DNA of 64,000 nucleotides from Paradesertivirga superstes (GTDB taxonomy: Bacteria; Bacteroidota; Bacteroidia; Sphingobacteriales; Sphingobacteriaceae), in contig NZ_JBBJCN010000003.1 in NCBI RefSeq assembly GCF_037622515.1, forward strand, positions 434,001 to 498,000. The letters run 5' to 3'. The translations under genes and the position numbers were made by a program. The notes beneath the pieces are model-generated. The model was not told the DNA's origin and ran no database searches. It saw nothing but the letters and a program-made list of their open reading frames with translations. Shown one piece after another: positions 36,284 through 45,330 of this stretch (its first letter is position 1; the number at the start of each line of letters is the position of its first letter).

Positions 36284-37939
36284 TTATTGAACCGGCTCTA
36301 CTCTGAACCAATCAAAATCTGCAAATCCTGAATCATTGATCTGTGTTTCTCTGGTAGCAAACAATCCAACCTTGGCACCTTTCCAACGGCCGACTTCAGC
36401 CTGGAATTCAGCGCCTGCGTCTGTAAATACTTGTCCATCCAAACTATAACTAAATTTGCATTTGGCGCCTTGTGTTACCTTCACTCTGAAATATACCGGT
36501 TGATTTGATACTTTTGAGATAATCTTTTCTTCTTCGGCCTTTCCACCTTCAGCATTTTTGCACAGGGTATAGACCAAATAATTGCCGTCTTTCTTGCTTT
36601 TTAATGCCAGTCCGGCATAACTAAATCCCATTATCGTTAAGCCAACTTTTTCATTTTCAAGCTTCGTATTCGGAGTAAATTTAAGTTTTGTGGTAACCAT
36701 AAATTCATCAGCCGGGAATTTCTGAAGCAATACGTTAGGCGCTTGCCAAAGGTTTTTAAGGGAATCCGGAAGCTTATCGGTAAACAATCTGAGCGAACCG
36801 TTTGCTGCATGAGCAAAGGCCCATGTAGGCTTTGGATTGGCCATCCACTGCCATTGCAAACCAAGTTTGTTACCGTTAAATTCGTCGCTTTCCGGCGGGG
36901 TAGCAATTGGAAATTGTTTCTTTCCAACGTTCGGCTTTTTATAAGTTAATACGGGATCTCCTGTGCCATCGCCGTCTTTATCAACACCAATTACAGGCCA
37001 GTCGTTTACCCATTTCATGGGATTCAGATGTACAACTCTTCCGTAAGGGCCTTTATCCTGAAAATGCAGAAACCAGTCTTCTCCAGTTGGTGTGTCTACC
37101 CATGCACCCTGATGCGGACCGTTTACGGTCGAAGTTCCCTGGTGCATTACAACTTTTCTTTCGTAGGGACCATATAAATTCTTTGAGCGTAACACCAATT
37201 GCCAGCCTGTAGACACTCCCCCTGCCGGAGCGAAAATATAATAGTATTTATTTCTTTTGTAGAACTTTGGGCCTTCAATAGTTGCATCCGTCTCATGTCC
37301 GTCGTACACGATCACTCCTTCTTCTGAAGCTTTGGTGCCTTGCACGTTTAATTCCCTGACAGCTATAATACTTTTAATTCCCGCCCTGCTTCCAGCATAA
37401 GCATGAACCAAATAAACCTTACCGTTATCATCCCATAAAGGGCAGGGATCAATTAAGCCTTTTCCACCTGCAACTAAAATCGGATCTGACCAGGGACCTG
37501 CCGGGTTTTTTGCTTTAGTAACATAAATTCCAAAATCAGGATCGGGGTAGTAAATATAAAACTCTCCGTTATGGTGACGAATGGCCGGAGCCCACACTCC
37601 CTGCCCGTGGCGCGCCGCCGAAAAATAATCAGCCGGGATCTGCCGTTTTAATGCATGTCCGATTAAGGTCCAGTTAACGAGATCTTTTGAATGAAGAATT
37701 GGCAGACCGGGGACATCCTCAAAAGAAGAAGAAGTGAGGTAAAAATCACTCCCGACACGCACTGCATCAGGATCTGAATAATCAGCGTTTAACACCGGAT
37801 TTTTATAGGTGCCGTTTCCCTGATCGGCAACCCAAACTTTAGAAATATAATTCTTTTCGGTTTGTGAATAGGCCGGAAAAATGAATGAGCAAAACAATAC
37901 CGCCAATAACGGTCTCTTAAAAATAGAATAATAATACAT
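36284..37939 (-). CDS. Secreted glycoside hydrolase family 43 (xylosidase/arabinofuranosidase type)
   Basis: 551 residues with signal peptide (about 1-25, ending AYS/Q). The five-bladed propeller catalytic domain shows the three GH43 acids: base Asp56 in NADYSDPD, pKa-setting Asp165 in LIDPCPLWDD and acid Glu223 in IEGPKFYKR. A C-terminal beta-sandwich (about 350-551) resembles the concanavalin-like domain attached to GH43 enzymes. It would remove xylose or arabinose from plant cell-wall side chains. It is second in an operon with the pectinesterase (15-base gap) next to xylose catabolism genes, which favours a xylosidase role. Confidence 0.92.
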   Translation of the reverse strand: MYYYSIFKRPLLAVLFCSFIFPAYSQTEKNYISKVWVADQGNGTYKNPVLNADYSDPDAVRVGSDFYLTSSSFEDVPGLPILHSKDLVNWTLIGHALKRQIPADYFSAARHGQGVWAPAIRHHNGEFYIYYPDPDFGIYVTKAKNPAGPWSDPILVAGGKGLIDPCPLWDDNGKVYLVHAYAGSRAGIKSIIAVRELNVQGTKASEEGVIVYDGHETDATIEGPKFYKRNKYYYIFAPAGGVSTGWQLVLRSKNLYGPYERKVVMHQGTSTVNGPHQGAWVDTPTGEDWFLHFQDKGPYGRVVHLNPMKWVNDWPVIGVDKDGDGTGDPVLTYKKPNVGKKQFPIATPPESDEFNGNKLGLQWQWMANPKPTWAFAHAANGSLRLFTDKLPDSLKNLWQAPNVLLQKFPADEFMVTTKLKFTPNTKLENEKVGLTIMGFSYAGLALKSKKDGNYLVYTLCKNAEGGKAEEEKIISKVSNQPVYFRVKVTQGAKCKFSYSLDGQVFTDAGAEFQAEVGRWKGAKVGLFATRETQINDSGFADFDWFRVEPVQ

Positions 37940-37954
37940 GGGGTTTATTTAGGG

Positions 37955-38956
37955 TTATAATGAAGCGGCCCAATTCGCCTGGCCGGAGAATATATCTTTT
38001 AGTGTATACTTTTTTATTTCTTTTTTTGATAGTCTTTTTGACCATACTACACGCTTAGCTGAATCAGCACCCGCACCAAAGGATCCGTACTCTGCATAAT
38101 AAGTAGTTTTTTCTTTGTCAGGGAACATTTTATCACCTTTCCATGGATCCCAGCCTTGAGGCACAATATGCTTTCCCATCTCAGTTCGTATAAATACCGT
38201 TTTAGCATACGGTCGCCACGGTCGGCCTAAATAAACCTTATCAGCAGCAGGATCTGCAATCAATTTGCAATCGAAAAACACATATCCAAAACGTTGAACC
38301 GGTGTAGTAGCAGCAGCGGTAACATACGAGTTTGAAAGGCTCTTTATTGTACAATTCTGAAATACAACTGTAGCTTCACCAAAAATAAAATCTGTTGTAC
38401 CTTCAATATAACAATCTTTGTAATATTGCCGGCTAGTACCCGAACCTGTATATAAAGTATCCTGATTCCCTAAAATATTGCAGTTAACTATTGTCGCCCT
38501 GTCGCCTTCTACGTGCAGAGCTACAGCCTGCCCCACTCGTCCGGCAGTATTTTTAATCGTTAAATTTTCTGCTCTGAAGTCGTTTCCCTGAACTAAAACA
38601 GTATAAGAAGTGTATGTTGAATATTTATCTTTCCCATAAGGATCTTTACCTCCCGGGAATGCTTTTCCTGAATAATCATTTCCGGTAATAATTGTATTGT
38701 CCTTGCTTTCGCCGATCAGGAAAATTTTAGTTTTCCATGAAGGGATAACCAGCTTTTCATTATATACCCCTTTTTTAATATAAATTTTGACTACCTGTTG
38801 TGAAAGGTCACGAACGGCATTAACAGCTTCCTGAATAGTTTTATAATCACCGCTGCCATCCTGGGATACCGTTAATGAAGAAGGAAGAATTTGAGATTGC
38901 CCTTTTAAAACTAGAAATGAATGAAAGCAAATGAGAATAAGGATTATCCTTTTCAT
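37955..38956 (-). CDS. Secreted pectinesterase
   Basis: 333 residues with a signal peptide (about 1-20). The family-8 esterase motifs are complete: Gln143 (VGQAVALH), Gln165-Asp166 (GNQDTLY), Asp189 (GTTDFIFG) and Arg245 (LGRPWRPY). It hydrolyses methyl esters on homogalacturonan. It is the second enzyme of this type in the window; the first (1-699) lies with the pectate lyase. It leads an operon with the GH43 gene, with an operator-like site (39014-39027) 58 bases upstream of the ATG. Confidence 0.94.
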   Translation of the reverse strand: MKRIILILICFHSFLVLKGQSQILPSSLTVSQDGSGDYKTIQEAVNAVRDLSQQVVKIYIKKGVYNEKLVIPSWKTKIFLIGESKDNTIITGNDYSGKAFPGGKDPYGKDKYSTYTSYTVLVQGNDFRAENLTIKNTAGRVGQAVALHVEGDRATIVNCNILGNQDTLYTGSGTSRQYYKDCYIEGTTDFIFGEATVVFQNCTIKSLSNSYVTAAATTPVQRFGYVFFDCKLIADPAADKVYLGRPWRPYAKTVFIRTEMGKHIVPQGWDPWKGDKMFPDKEKTTYYAEYGSFGAGADSAKRVVWSKRLSKKEIKKYTLKDIFSGQANWAASL

Positions 38957-39013
38957 AAAATTGGTTTACATAATTCAAAACACAAGATTAATTAGAATTA
39001 TGCTTTTATCCAA

Positions 39014-39027
39014 TGCAAACGTTCGCA
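39014..39027. promoter_or_regulatory. Candidate LacI operator upstream of pectinesterase-GH43
   Basis: TGCAAACGTTCGCA is a palindrome except for one symmetric base pair and shares the AACGTT core and TGC/GCA ends with the perfect site at 40117-40130. It lies between the lacI stop and the pectinesterase ATG. Confidence 0.6.
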
Positions 39028-39035
39028 TTTATCTT

Positions 39036-40070
39036 TTAATTTCTTAAAGACGACTCCCTGACGATCAATCTTGGCTCTAAAATCAGTTTCTCAGCCTTAT
39101 ACGGTACATTTTCATTTTTTAACTGATTAAGAAAGATTCTTGCAGTTTCTTCGCCCATTTTCGCTGTTTGCTGATCAATAGTAGAAAGAGAGGGACTAAC
39201 CAAACTACCAAAGGATTCATTTGCAAAACCGATCACGCCAATTTCATCCGGAATTTTAATGTTCAACTCTTTTAATGCCTGCATTGCTCCCATGGCCGTA
39301 TAATCTTCGAGGGCAAAAATCGCATCATAATTAATTCCCTGCGTTTTTGCTTCTCTCACAACATCTTTCCCAAACTGGAGGGAAAAATTCCCTTTTATTA
39401 TAAGCTCTTCTTTAACGGGGAGATTATAATAAAGCAAGGCATCGACATATCCGCGCAAACGTTCTTTAAAAATTGCAATGTCCTGATGTGCCGTAATATG
39501 CAGAATGTTCTTATAACCCTGCTTTATCAAATGCTCGGTAGCTATAAAACCACCCTTATAATCGTCTATAACTACGGATGAGACACTAAGGGAGCTTAAC
39601 TCTCTGTCGAAAAATATAAGCGGTATATTACGACTTTTGATTTCGGCATAAACCTCCTCAACCGTTTCGGTGGTTACCGACGATATAATTCCGTCTACCC
39701 TGGATTGCAGAAACGTTTCAATCCCTTTTGCTTCATGTTTTTTAGATTCGTTCGATTGAAATAAAAGTATATTATACCCGTTCGCATTCATAATATTTTC
39801 TATTCCTGATACAACAGAGCTAAAAAAGCTTACATGTAAATTAGGGACAATAACTCCGATGATGTTGCTCCGGCCAGAACGCAGAGAGGATGCAATTTTA
39901 TTTTGGCGATAGTTTAAACGCTCTGCTGTTTCCCGAACCGCTTTTTTTGTTGCAATGCTAATTGCCGGATGATCATTCAATGCCCTGGCAACAGTAGAAA
40001 AAGTAACATTTAACTCTTTTGCAATATCAAGTATGGTGGTCTTTTTCAATTTCAATTTTTTTAATCCCAT
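39036..40070 (-). CDS. LacI-family regulator of pectin/xylose genes
   Basis: 344 residues. The helix-turn-helix (TILDIAKELNVTFSTVARAL, residues 12-31) and hinge (NKIASSLRSGRS) precede a sugar-binding core (IGVIVPNLHVSFFSSVVSGI, SRVDGIISS, IFFDRELSS, IGVIGFANESFGSLVSPS). It diverges from xylB with a perfect 14-bp palindrome between them, and its 3' neighbour, the pectinesterase operon, has a related site. The simplest reading is a repressor released by xylose, a xylose derivative or a uronic-acid signal; the ligand is not deducible. Confidence 0.92.
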   Translation of the reverse strand: MGLKKLKLKKTTILDIAKELNVTFSTVARALNDHPAISIATKKAVRETAERLNYRQNKIASSLRSGRSNIIGVIVPNLHVSFFSSVVSGIENIMNANGYNILLFQSNESKKHEAKGIETFLQSRVDGIISSVTTETVEEVYAEIKSRNIPLIFFDRELSSLSVSSVVIDDYKGGFIATEHLIKQGYKNILHITAHQDIAIFKERLRGYVDALLYYNLPVKEELIIKGNFSLQFGKDVVREAKTQGINYDAIFALEDYTAMGAMQALKELNIKIPDEIGVIGFANESFGSLVSPSLSTIDQQTAKMGEETARIFLNQLKNENVPYKAEKLILEPRLIVRESSLRN

Positions 40071-40116
40071 AAAACTAAAAAAATAATAATTTAAAAAGAT
40101 ATTATTTCTACCTTAG

Positions 40117-40130
40117 TGCCAACGTTGGCA
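40117..40130. promoter_or_regulatory. Perfect palindromic operator between lacI and xylB
   Basis: TGCCAACGTTGGCA is fully self-complementary over 14 bases, with the central CG common in LacI-family operators. It lies 46 bases from the lacI start and 22 bases from the xylB ATG, so binding could control both. Confidence 0.75.
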
Positions 40131-40152
40131 ATAGCCATTTAAACCTCATAGC

Positions 40153-41640
40153 ATGCTTTTACTTGGTATTGATGTTGGTACATCTTCTATAAAAGTGTCG
40201 GTTGTAGAATCCGAGACTCAAAAAACTATAGTTTCGGCTCAATATCCTGATACAGAATCGTCTATAACTTCCTTAAAAACAGGCTGGGCTGAGCAGTCTC
40301 CTGAAATGTGGTGGGATCATGTACAAATGGCTATCCTGAAAGCTAATGCCAGTAAAGCTTATAATCCTCAGGATATTGCCGCGATCGGTATAGCCTATCA
40401 AATGCATGGTTTGGTAGTAGTGGATAAAAATCAACACGTACTACGTGATTCTATCATTTGGTGCGACAGCAGGGCGGTTGAAATTGGAAACCGTGCATTC
40501 GAGCAGATTGGTGAGGAAAAAAGCTTGTCACATCTGCTTAATTCGCCTGGAAATTTTACCGCTTCTAAATTAGCCTGGGTAAAAGAAAATGAACCTCTCA
40601 TCTACAATAAAATAGATAAAATCATGCTTCCCGGAGACTTTATTTCCATGAAGCTAACTGGAAAAATCACCACGAGTAATTCCGCACTTTCGGAAGGGAT
40701 ATTTTGGGATTTTCAAAACAACTCAATTTCTGAAGACATTTTAAATTGCTTTGGCTTTGACAAAAGCATAATTGCAGATGTAATGAATGTGTTCGCCGAT
40801 CATGGTCATCTGACGAAAACAATAGCAGAAAAACTTTCATTAAAGGCTGGAATTCCGATCAGCTACAAATCCGGAGATCAGCCTAATAATGCCTTATCGC
40901 TAAATGTTCTTAACCCTGGAGAAGTTGCTGCCACTGCAGGGACCTCGGGTGTTATTTATGGTGTGAGCGATTCTGTCACTTATGACAAGCAATCGAGAGT
41001 AAATACTTTTGCTCACGTAAATCATACAGGCAAAAATACCCGTCTCGGGGTGCTATTATGTATTAACGGGACAGGGATATTAAACAGCTGGACCAAAAAG
41101 AACATCGCTTCTGGCATTGATTATGAAGAGATGAATGATCAGAGTGCCCAAATCCCGGTAGGAAGCGACAAATTAAGAATACTTCCCTTCGGAAACGGAG
41201 CAGAAAGAATGCTAAATAATAAAATTATTGGAGCTCATTTTAACAATATAGATTTCAACCTTCATACACGAGCGCATATTTTCAGGGCTACACAGGAAGG
41301 CATCGCATTCGCATTCAGATATGGATTAGATATTATGCGCGAAATTGGAATAAATCCATCAGTTATCAGAGCTGGGAAGTCAAATTTATTCCTGAGTAAG
41401 GTTTTTACAGAAGCATTTGTTAATGCAACCAATGTGCCGGTGGAGCTTTATGAAAACGATGGAAGCGTTGGAGCTGCCTTAGGAGCCGGAATTGGAAGTA
41501 AAATATTCTCTTCTGAACAGGAGGCATTTAAAAACGCCAAACCGCTCGCTTTTATTGAGCCAACACAAGCAGAAACTTACGAACCAATTTACCAGGATTG
41601 GAAAAAATTATTAGATAATCATATAAAAAATCATAAATAA
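40153..41640 (+). CDS. xylB: Xylulokinase
   Basis: 495 residues of the FGGY sugar-kinase family. The phosphate-binding start GIDVGTSSIK (5-14), the substrate motif AYQMHGLV, WCDSRA, and the catalytic Asp242 in SGDQPNNAL are present, followed by ATAGTSGVIYG in the second ATPase lobe. It phosphorylates D-xylulose for the pentose phosphate pathway. Its stop is directly followed by the ATG of xylA. An operator-like palindrome lies just upstream of the start. Confidence 0.96.
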   Translation: MLLLGIDVGTSSIKVSVVESETQKTIVSAQYPDTESSITSLKTGWAEQSPEMWWDHVQMAILKANASKAYNPQDIAAIGIAYQMHGLVVVDKNQHVLRDSIIWCDSRAVEIGNRAFEQIGEEKSLSHLLNSPGNFTASKLAWVKENEPLIYNKIDKIMLPGDFISMKLTGKITTSNSALSEGIFWDFQNNSISEDILNCFGFDKSIIADVMNVFADHGHLTKTIAEKLSLKAGIPISYKSGDQPNNALSLNVLNPGEVAATAGTSGVIYGVSDSVTYDKQSRVNTFAHVNHTGKNTRLGVLLCINGTGILNSWTKKNIASGIDYEEMNDQSAQIPVGSDKLRILPFGNGAERMLNNKIIGAHFNNIDFNLHTRAHIFRATQEGIAFAFRYGLDIMREIGINPSVIRAGKSNLFLSKVFTEAFVNATNVPVELYENDGSVGAALGAGIGSKIFSSEQEAFKNAKPLAFIEPTQAETYEPIYQDWKKLLDNHIKNHK

Positions 41641-42972
41641 ATGGGAAGTGTAATCACCGGAGATACCGAATTTTTTAAAGGAATAAGCCAGATTAAATTT
41701 GAGGGTTTAGAATCAGACAATCCGCTGGCGTTTAGATGGTATGACGAAAACCGAGTAGTAGCGGGCAAAACATTAAAAGATCATTTTCGCTTTGCGGGAG
41801 CGTACTGGCATTCGTTTGTAGGCAATGGTGCAGATCCGTTTGGAGCACCTACTCATGCTTTTCCATGGGATAAGAAAAGTGATCCTGTTGAAAAAGCAAA
41901 AGACAAAATGGATGCAGCCTTTGAATTTTTAACAAAAATGAATTTGCCTTATTACTGCTTTCACGATTTAGATGTGGTGGAATATGGCAATGACATTATC
42001 GAGAATGATAGAAGATTGCAGGCCCTGGTAGATTATGCCAAGCAAAAACAAGCAGCAAGCGGAATAAAATTACTGTGGGGAACAGCAAACTTGTTTTCAA
42101 ATCCACGCTATATGAACGGGGCTTCGACAAACCCGGATTTCCATGTTTTAGCTCATGGTGCCGCACAGGTGAAAGCTGCACTTGATGCAACTATCGCATT
42201 GGATGGTGAAAATTATGTATTCTGGGGAGGTCGTGAAGGATATATGACTTTGCTTAATACGGACATGAAACGTGAGCAGGAACACTTCGCTAAATTCCTT
42301 CATGCAGCTAAAGACTACGCACGCAAGAATGGGTTTAAAGGAACTTTCTTTATTGAACCGAAGCCTGCAGAACCTTCAAAACATCAGTATGATTTTGACT
42401 GTGCGACGGTAATCGGGTTTTTAAACCAATTCGGCTTAGAAAAAGATTTTAAAATAAACATTGAGGTTAACCATGCTACACTAGCGGGACACACTTTTCA
42501 GCATGAATTGCAAGTTGCGGCAGATGCAGGAATGTTAGGTTCGGTAGATGCAAATCGCGGCGACTATCAAAATGGCTGGGATACAGATCAATTCCCCAAC
42601 AACTTAAATGAAATCACGGAGGCGATGATAATTTTCCTTGAAGCCGGTGGTTTACAGGGAGGAGGTGTGAATTTTGATGCGAAGATCAGAAGAAATTCTA
42701 CCGACATGAAAGATCTGTTCTATGCGCATGTTGGTGGAATGGATACTTTTGCCAGAGCATTGATCACGGCAGACAACATTCTTCAGAAATCAGATTACAA
42801 AAAAATCCGCCAGGAGCGATATGCATCTTTCGATTCAGGTAAAGGAAAAGAATTCGAAGAAGGAAAGTTATCTCTTGAGGATTTAAGAACTTATGCTATT
42901 GAGCAAGGCGAACCTGCTACAATTAGCGGCAAACAAGAATATCTTGAAAATGTAATTAACAGATATATTTAA
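41641..42972 (+). CDS. xylA: Xylose isomerase
   Basis: 443 residues, class II length. The catalytic pair His108 and Asp111 is in YYCFHDLDV; metal ligands follow in [15 protein letters not shown] and [12 protein letters not shown], and the substrate-shielding [18 protein letters not shown] is typical. It converts D-xylose to D-xylulose. The gene directly abuts xylB, an order (xylB then xylA) reverse to that of enteric bacteria, and ends at a strong shared terminator. Xylose would come from the GH43 enzyme nearby. Confidence 0.98.
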   Translation: MGSVITGDTEFFKGISQIKFEGLESDNPLAFRWYDENRVVAGKTLKDHFRFAGAYWHSFVGNGADPFGAPTHAFPWDKKSDPVEKAKDKMDAAFEFLTKMNLPYYCFHDLDVVEYGNDIIENDRRLQALVDYAKQKQAASGIKLLWGTANLFSNPRYMNGASTNPDFHVLAHGAAQVKAALDATIALDGENYVFWGGREGYMTLLNTDMKREQEHFAKFLHAAKDYARKNGFKGTFFIEPKPAEPSKHQYDFDCATVIGFLNQFGLEKDFKINIEVNHATLAGHTFQHELQVAADAGMLGSVDANRGDYQNGWDTDQFPNNLNEITEAMIIFLEAGGLQGGGVNFDAKIRRNSTDMKDLFYAHVGGMDTFARALITADNILQKSDYKKIRQERYASFDSGKGKEFEEGKLSLEDLRTYAIEQGEPATISGKQEYLENVINRYI

Positions 42973-42983
42973 TCACTCTGTTT

Positions 42984-43021
42984 AAAAGGACAAAAGGGTA
43001 TTTATGCCCTTTTGTCCTTTT
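42984..43021. terminator. Long bidirectional terminator after xylA
   Basis: AAAAGGACAAAAGGG (42984-42998) pairs perfectly with CCCTTTTGTCCTTTT (43007-43021), with A- and T-rich arms on both sides. It serves the convergent xylA and ferritin-like genes. Confidence 0.9.
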
Positions 43022-43034
43022 ACATTAAAAACAA

Positions 43035-43895
43035 TTAAGATACTCCGAAAGGTGCTACTAAAGCTAAAACTTCGGCTTTAGTTAGGGGCTCATCAAAGGC
43101 CTCTGTTGCTGCACTAAATGATATATTTCCACCGACCCCGGGTAAATTTGTGATTATTACCCCTGCCTGATTAACATTATTTTCCGGGCTTGCTCCACCA
43201 TAATTTCCATTTGCAGCGGCCACACCACTATCGTTAGAACTGTTGGCTGAGCCTGTAATCCATGGCTTTAATGCCGGAACACCATTCATCCTGCGCATAT
43301 ACCGAATTTTGGCAGCATGCCTCGCCTCTACAGCATGGATACCAAGGGCTGCGGTTAAAACCACCTTCTCTCCTTTAAGGATACCTGCCTGACCTTTATA
43401 TGCTCTCACTCCAGTATCTTCCAATGCCTGGGCTACCGCCAAAAAGGTACCATAATTTGTAAAAACATCCGGAAAAGTACCCCCAGCTGTAAAATCGTAT
43501 GTAGCTTTCTCTGACACAGGAGTCTGACTAAGAGAACTTAAAACGCTCTTCAGAAAATCAACATGTTTCTTTTCGCTATCGCGAATCATAACTATCGCAT
43601 TTCTCTGTTCACCGGCAGGAATTGGCAAAGCGGCGGCTGCATTGCCTTTCAGGTAAAAATTATATTCAAAATGTTCCAGTGTTAACGCATACTGAAGCAC
43701 ATCCACAATAGCTGAGGGCGTAGCCTGGCCATACGCCTTAGTAAACATCGAGCCTAAAGCTAATGGCATAGCCGACAAAGCAATTTTAGAACCCATGCTA
43801 AAAAATTCTTTCATAGCATTTCTACGGGGACTTAATCGCTCATAAATCTCTCCGTCTACTTTTTCTATTTCTTCTAATATATTTACAATATTCAT
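43035..43895 (-). CDS. Exported ferritin-like domain protein (second of pair)
   Basis: 286 residues. A twin-arginine-like start (RRNAMKEFF, Arg24-Arg25) and a hydrophobic stretch end near 54-56 (KAYGQ). The helical bundle follows with carboxylate/His motifs LTLEHFEYNFYLKG, RDSEKKHVDFL, ALEDTGVRAYKGQ and HAVEARHAAKIRYM, the pattern of the Ferritin_2 group. Such proteins may bind a di-metal centre in the periplasm; the reaction is unknown. The C-terminal 80 residues are Asn/Gly-rich and unlike ferritin. It follows its paralogue by 11 bases. Confidence 0.82.
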   Translation of the reverse strand: MNIVNILEEIEKVDGEIYERLSPRRNAMKEFFSMGSKIALSAMPLALGSMFTKAYGQATPSAIVDVLQYALTLEHFEYNFYLKGNAAAALPIPAGEQRNAIVMIRDSEKKHVDFLKSVLSSLSQTPVSEKATYDFTAGGTFPDVFTNYGTFLAVAQALEDTGVRAYKGQAGILKGEKVVLTAALGIHAVEARHAAKIRYMRRMNGVPALKPWITGSANSSNDSGVAAANGNYGGASPENNVNQAGVIITNLPGVGGNISFSAATEAFDEPLTKAEVLALVAPFGVS

Positions 43896-43906
43896 GATCT
43901 TTTGAT

Positions 43907-44635
43907 TTAAGCTGGTATAGTCGATGGGTCAATTTTAGTTTTAATATAGGTACCCGCAATTGCCAATACCTGAGCAGGAGTGCGGGATATGTTTACAGAA
44001 CTACTATCAACCTGATCTCCCAAAAAAGTATTTGGTGAGATAAGCTCACGTATTAATGCAGCATGACGCGCTTCTACAGACACGATTTTACCGGCCAATA
44101 ATAAAAAGTTAGCATTTTGTAATAAATAACCTGCGCCGTCGTAGGCGGACACACCTAAATCTTCGAATGCCATTGCTGTACCCAACACACTGGCACGGCT
44201 GGAAAAATTAATGCTACTAAAATCAACAGTTAAATTCTTAATGGGAGTCGCACCATTGGCGGAAATAGCAGCCTTAAAAAACTCGCGGTGAGCAATTTCG
44301 TGATCACGGATATCAGTCAAAAAAGCGGTCTCGGTAGCGGTCATGCCCGAATAAGGAGTCGCGACTGCCTGAATGTAAAATGCAGCTTCCAATTGCTCAA
44401 GAGCGTAGGCATAATTGAGGATTGCAACATCTCCCGTGCCCAAAGATATGCCAGGACCAAATCCATTTTCAGGATCGTCGGGGTTATAATTACTTTGCTT
44501 ACACCCTGCTGCCACTAAAGCAATTCCCGCAACACCCGCTCCCGCATACTTCAAGAAAGAGCGCCGTTGCACTTTCTGATCTAAGAGCTCCTCTTTTGAT
44601 AAAGCGCCCTTTTGTTTAATAGTTGAATTTTCCAT
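43907..44635 (-). CDS. Exported ferritin-like lipoprotein with twin-arginine signal (first of pair)
   Basis: 242 residues. The signal RRSFLKYAGAG (Arg24-Arg25) is followed by lipobox VAAGC (Cys45), so it is probably a Tat-exported lipoprotein, folded with its metal in the cytoplasm. The four-helix bundle has YALEQLEAAFYIQA, RDHEIAHREFF, AFEDLGVSAYDGAG and VSVEARHAALIREL, matching the Ferritin_2 group. Sequence motifs match the downstream protein, so the two arose by duplication. They lie divergent from an ECF sigma factor, which could control them. Confidence 0.85.
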   Translation of the reverse strand: MENSTIKQKGALSKEELLDQKVQRRSFLKYAGAGVAGIALVAAGCKQSNYNPDDPENGFGPGISLGTGDVAILNYAYALEQLEAAFYIQAVATPYSGMTATETAFLTDIRDHEIAHREFFKAAISANGATPIKNLTVDFSSINFSSRASVLGTAMAFEDLGVSAYDGAGYLLQNANFLLLAGKIVSVEARHAALIRELISPNTFLGDQVDSSSVNISRTPAQVLAIAGTYIKTKIDPSTIPA

Positions 44636-44777
44636 AAATCTATTATTAGGTTTAATTGTTCTCAGTAACTACGAGAAGAAATATTGTAATGGATTTATTT
44701 TCTTATGAAAAAAAAATATTCATACATTAATCATTGAGGTATGTAAAGCATTCACTATTATTGGAAAGAATATAGAT

Positions 44778-45329
44778 TTGAGCAGAAAAACTAAAATATC
44801 ACTTCCTGAAGCCGATCTTATACAAGCTATACGGCAGAAACAAAGAATAGGGTCTGAGGCATTATACGACATGTACTCCGCTTCTCTATATGGCGTTATT
44901 ATTAGAGTAGTACAGAATCAGGAACTCGCTGAAGATTTATTGCAGGAGGCTTTTATTAAAATCTGGAACTCATTTGATTCTTACGATGAAAAAAAAGGCC
45001 GCCTCTTCACCTGGATGGTTAATCTCACCCGTAATCTCTCGGTAGACAAAATAAGATCGAAGGATTTTCGTAATAACAGCAAGAACCAGGACATTGAAAA
45101 CTCCGTAATTACAATTGACGAGCAGCGAAATTCCAGCTTAAATCCAGACTTGTTTGGCGTACGGGAAATGGTTAATAAACTAAAACCTGAAGTTAAAGCT
45201 GTATTAGATCTGATTTATTTTAAAGGGTATACGCAGGTTGAGGCGTCTGAAGAATTGGGAATACCTCTCGGCACTGTAAAAACAAGAGTACGATTAGCAA
45301 TTATCAGTTTAAGAAAACTATTCAATTAA
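44778..45329 (+). CDS. ECF RNA polymerase sigma factor
   Basis: 183 residues from a TTG. Region 2 (ALYDMYSASLYGVIIRVV, ELAEDLLQEAFIKIW, FTWMVNLTRNLSVDKIRS) and region 4 (GYTQVEASEELGIPLGTVKTRVRLAI) are complete, as in SigK-type ECF factors. An exact TAGATTTG box (44773-44780) overlaps this TTG, which raises doubt about the start, but no later start keeps region 2 whole. It is followed after one base by an anti-sigma gene. The divergent ferritin-like pair is a possible target. Confidence 0.9.
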   Translation: MSRKTKISLPEADLIQAIRQKQRIGSEALYDMYSASLYGVIIRVVQNQELAEDLLQEAFIKIWNSFDSYDEKKGRLFTWMVNLTRNLSVDKIRSKDFRNNSKNQDIENSVITIDEQRNSSLNPDLFGVREMVNKLKPEVKAVLDLIYFKGYTQVEASEELGIPLGTVKTRVRLAIISLRKLFN

Positions 45330-45330
45330 A

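Noticed and set aside
43035..44635. Rubrerythrin or classical ferritin
   Set aside because: No rubredoxin-type Cys motifs and the export signals and motif spacing fit the Ferritin_2 group better.
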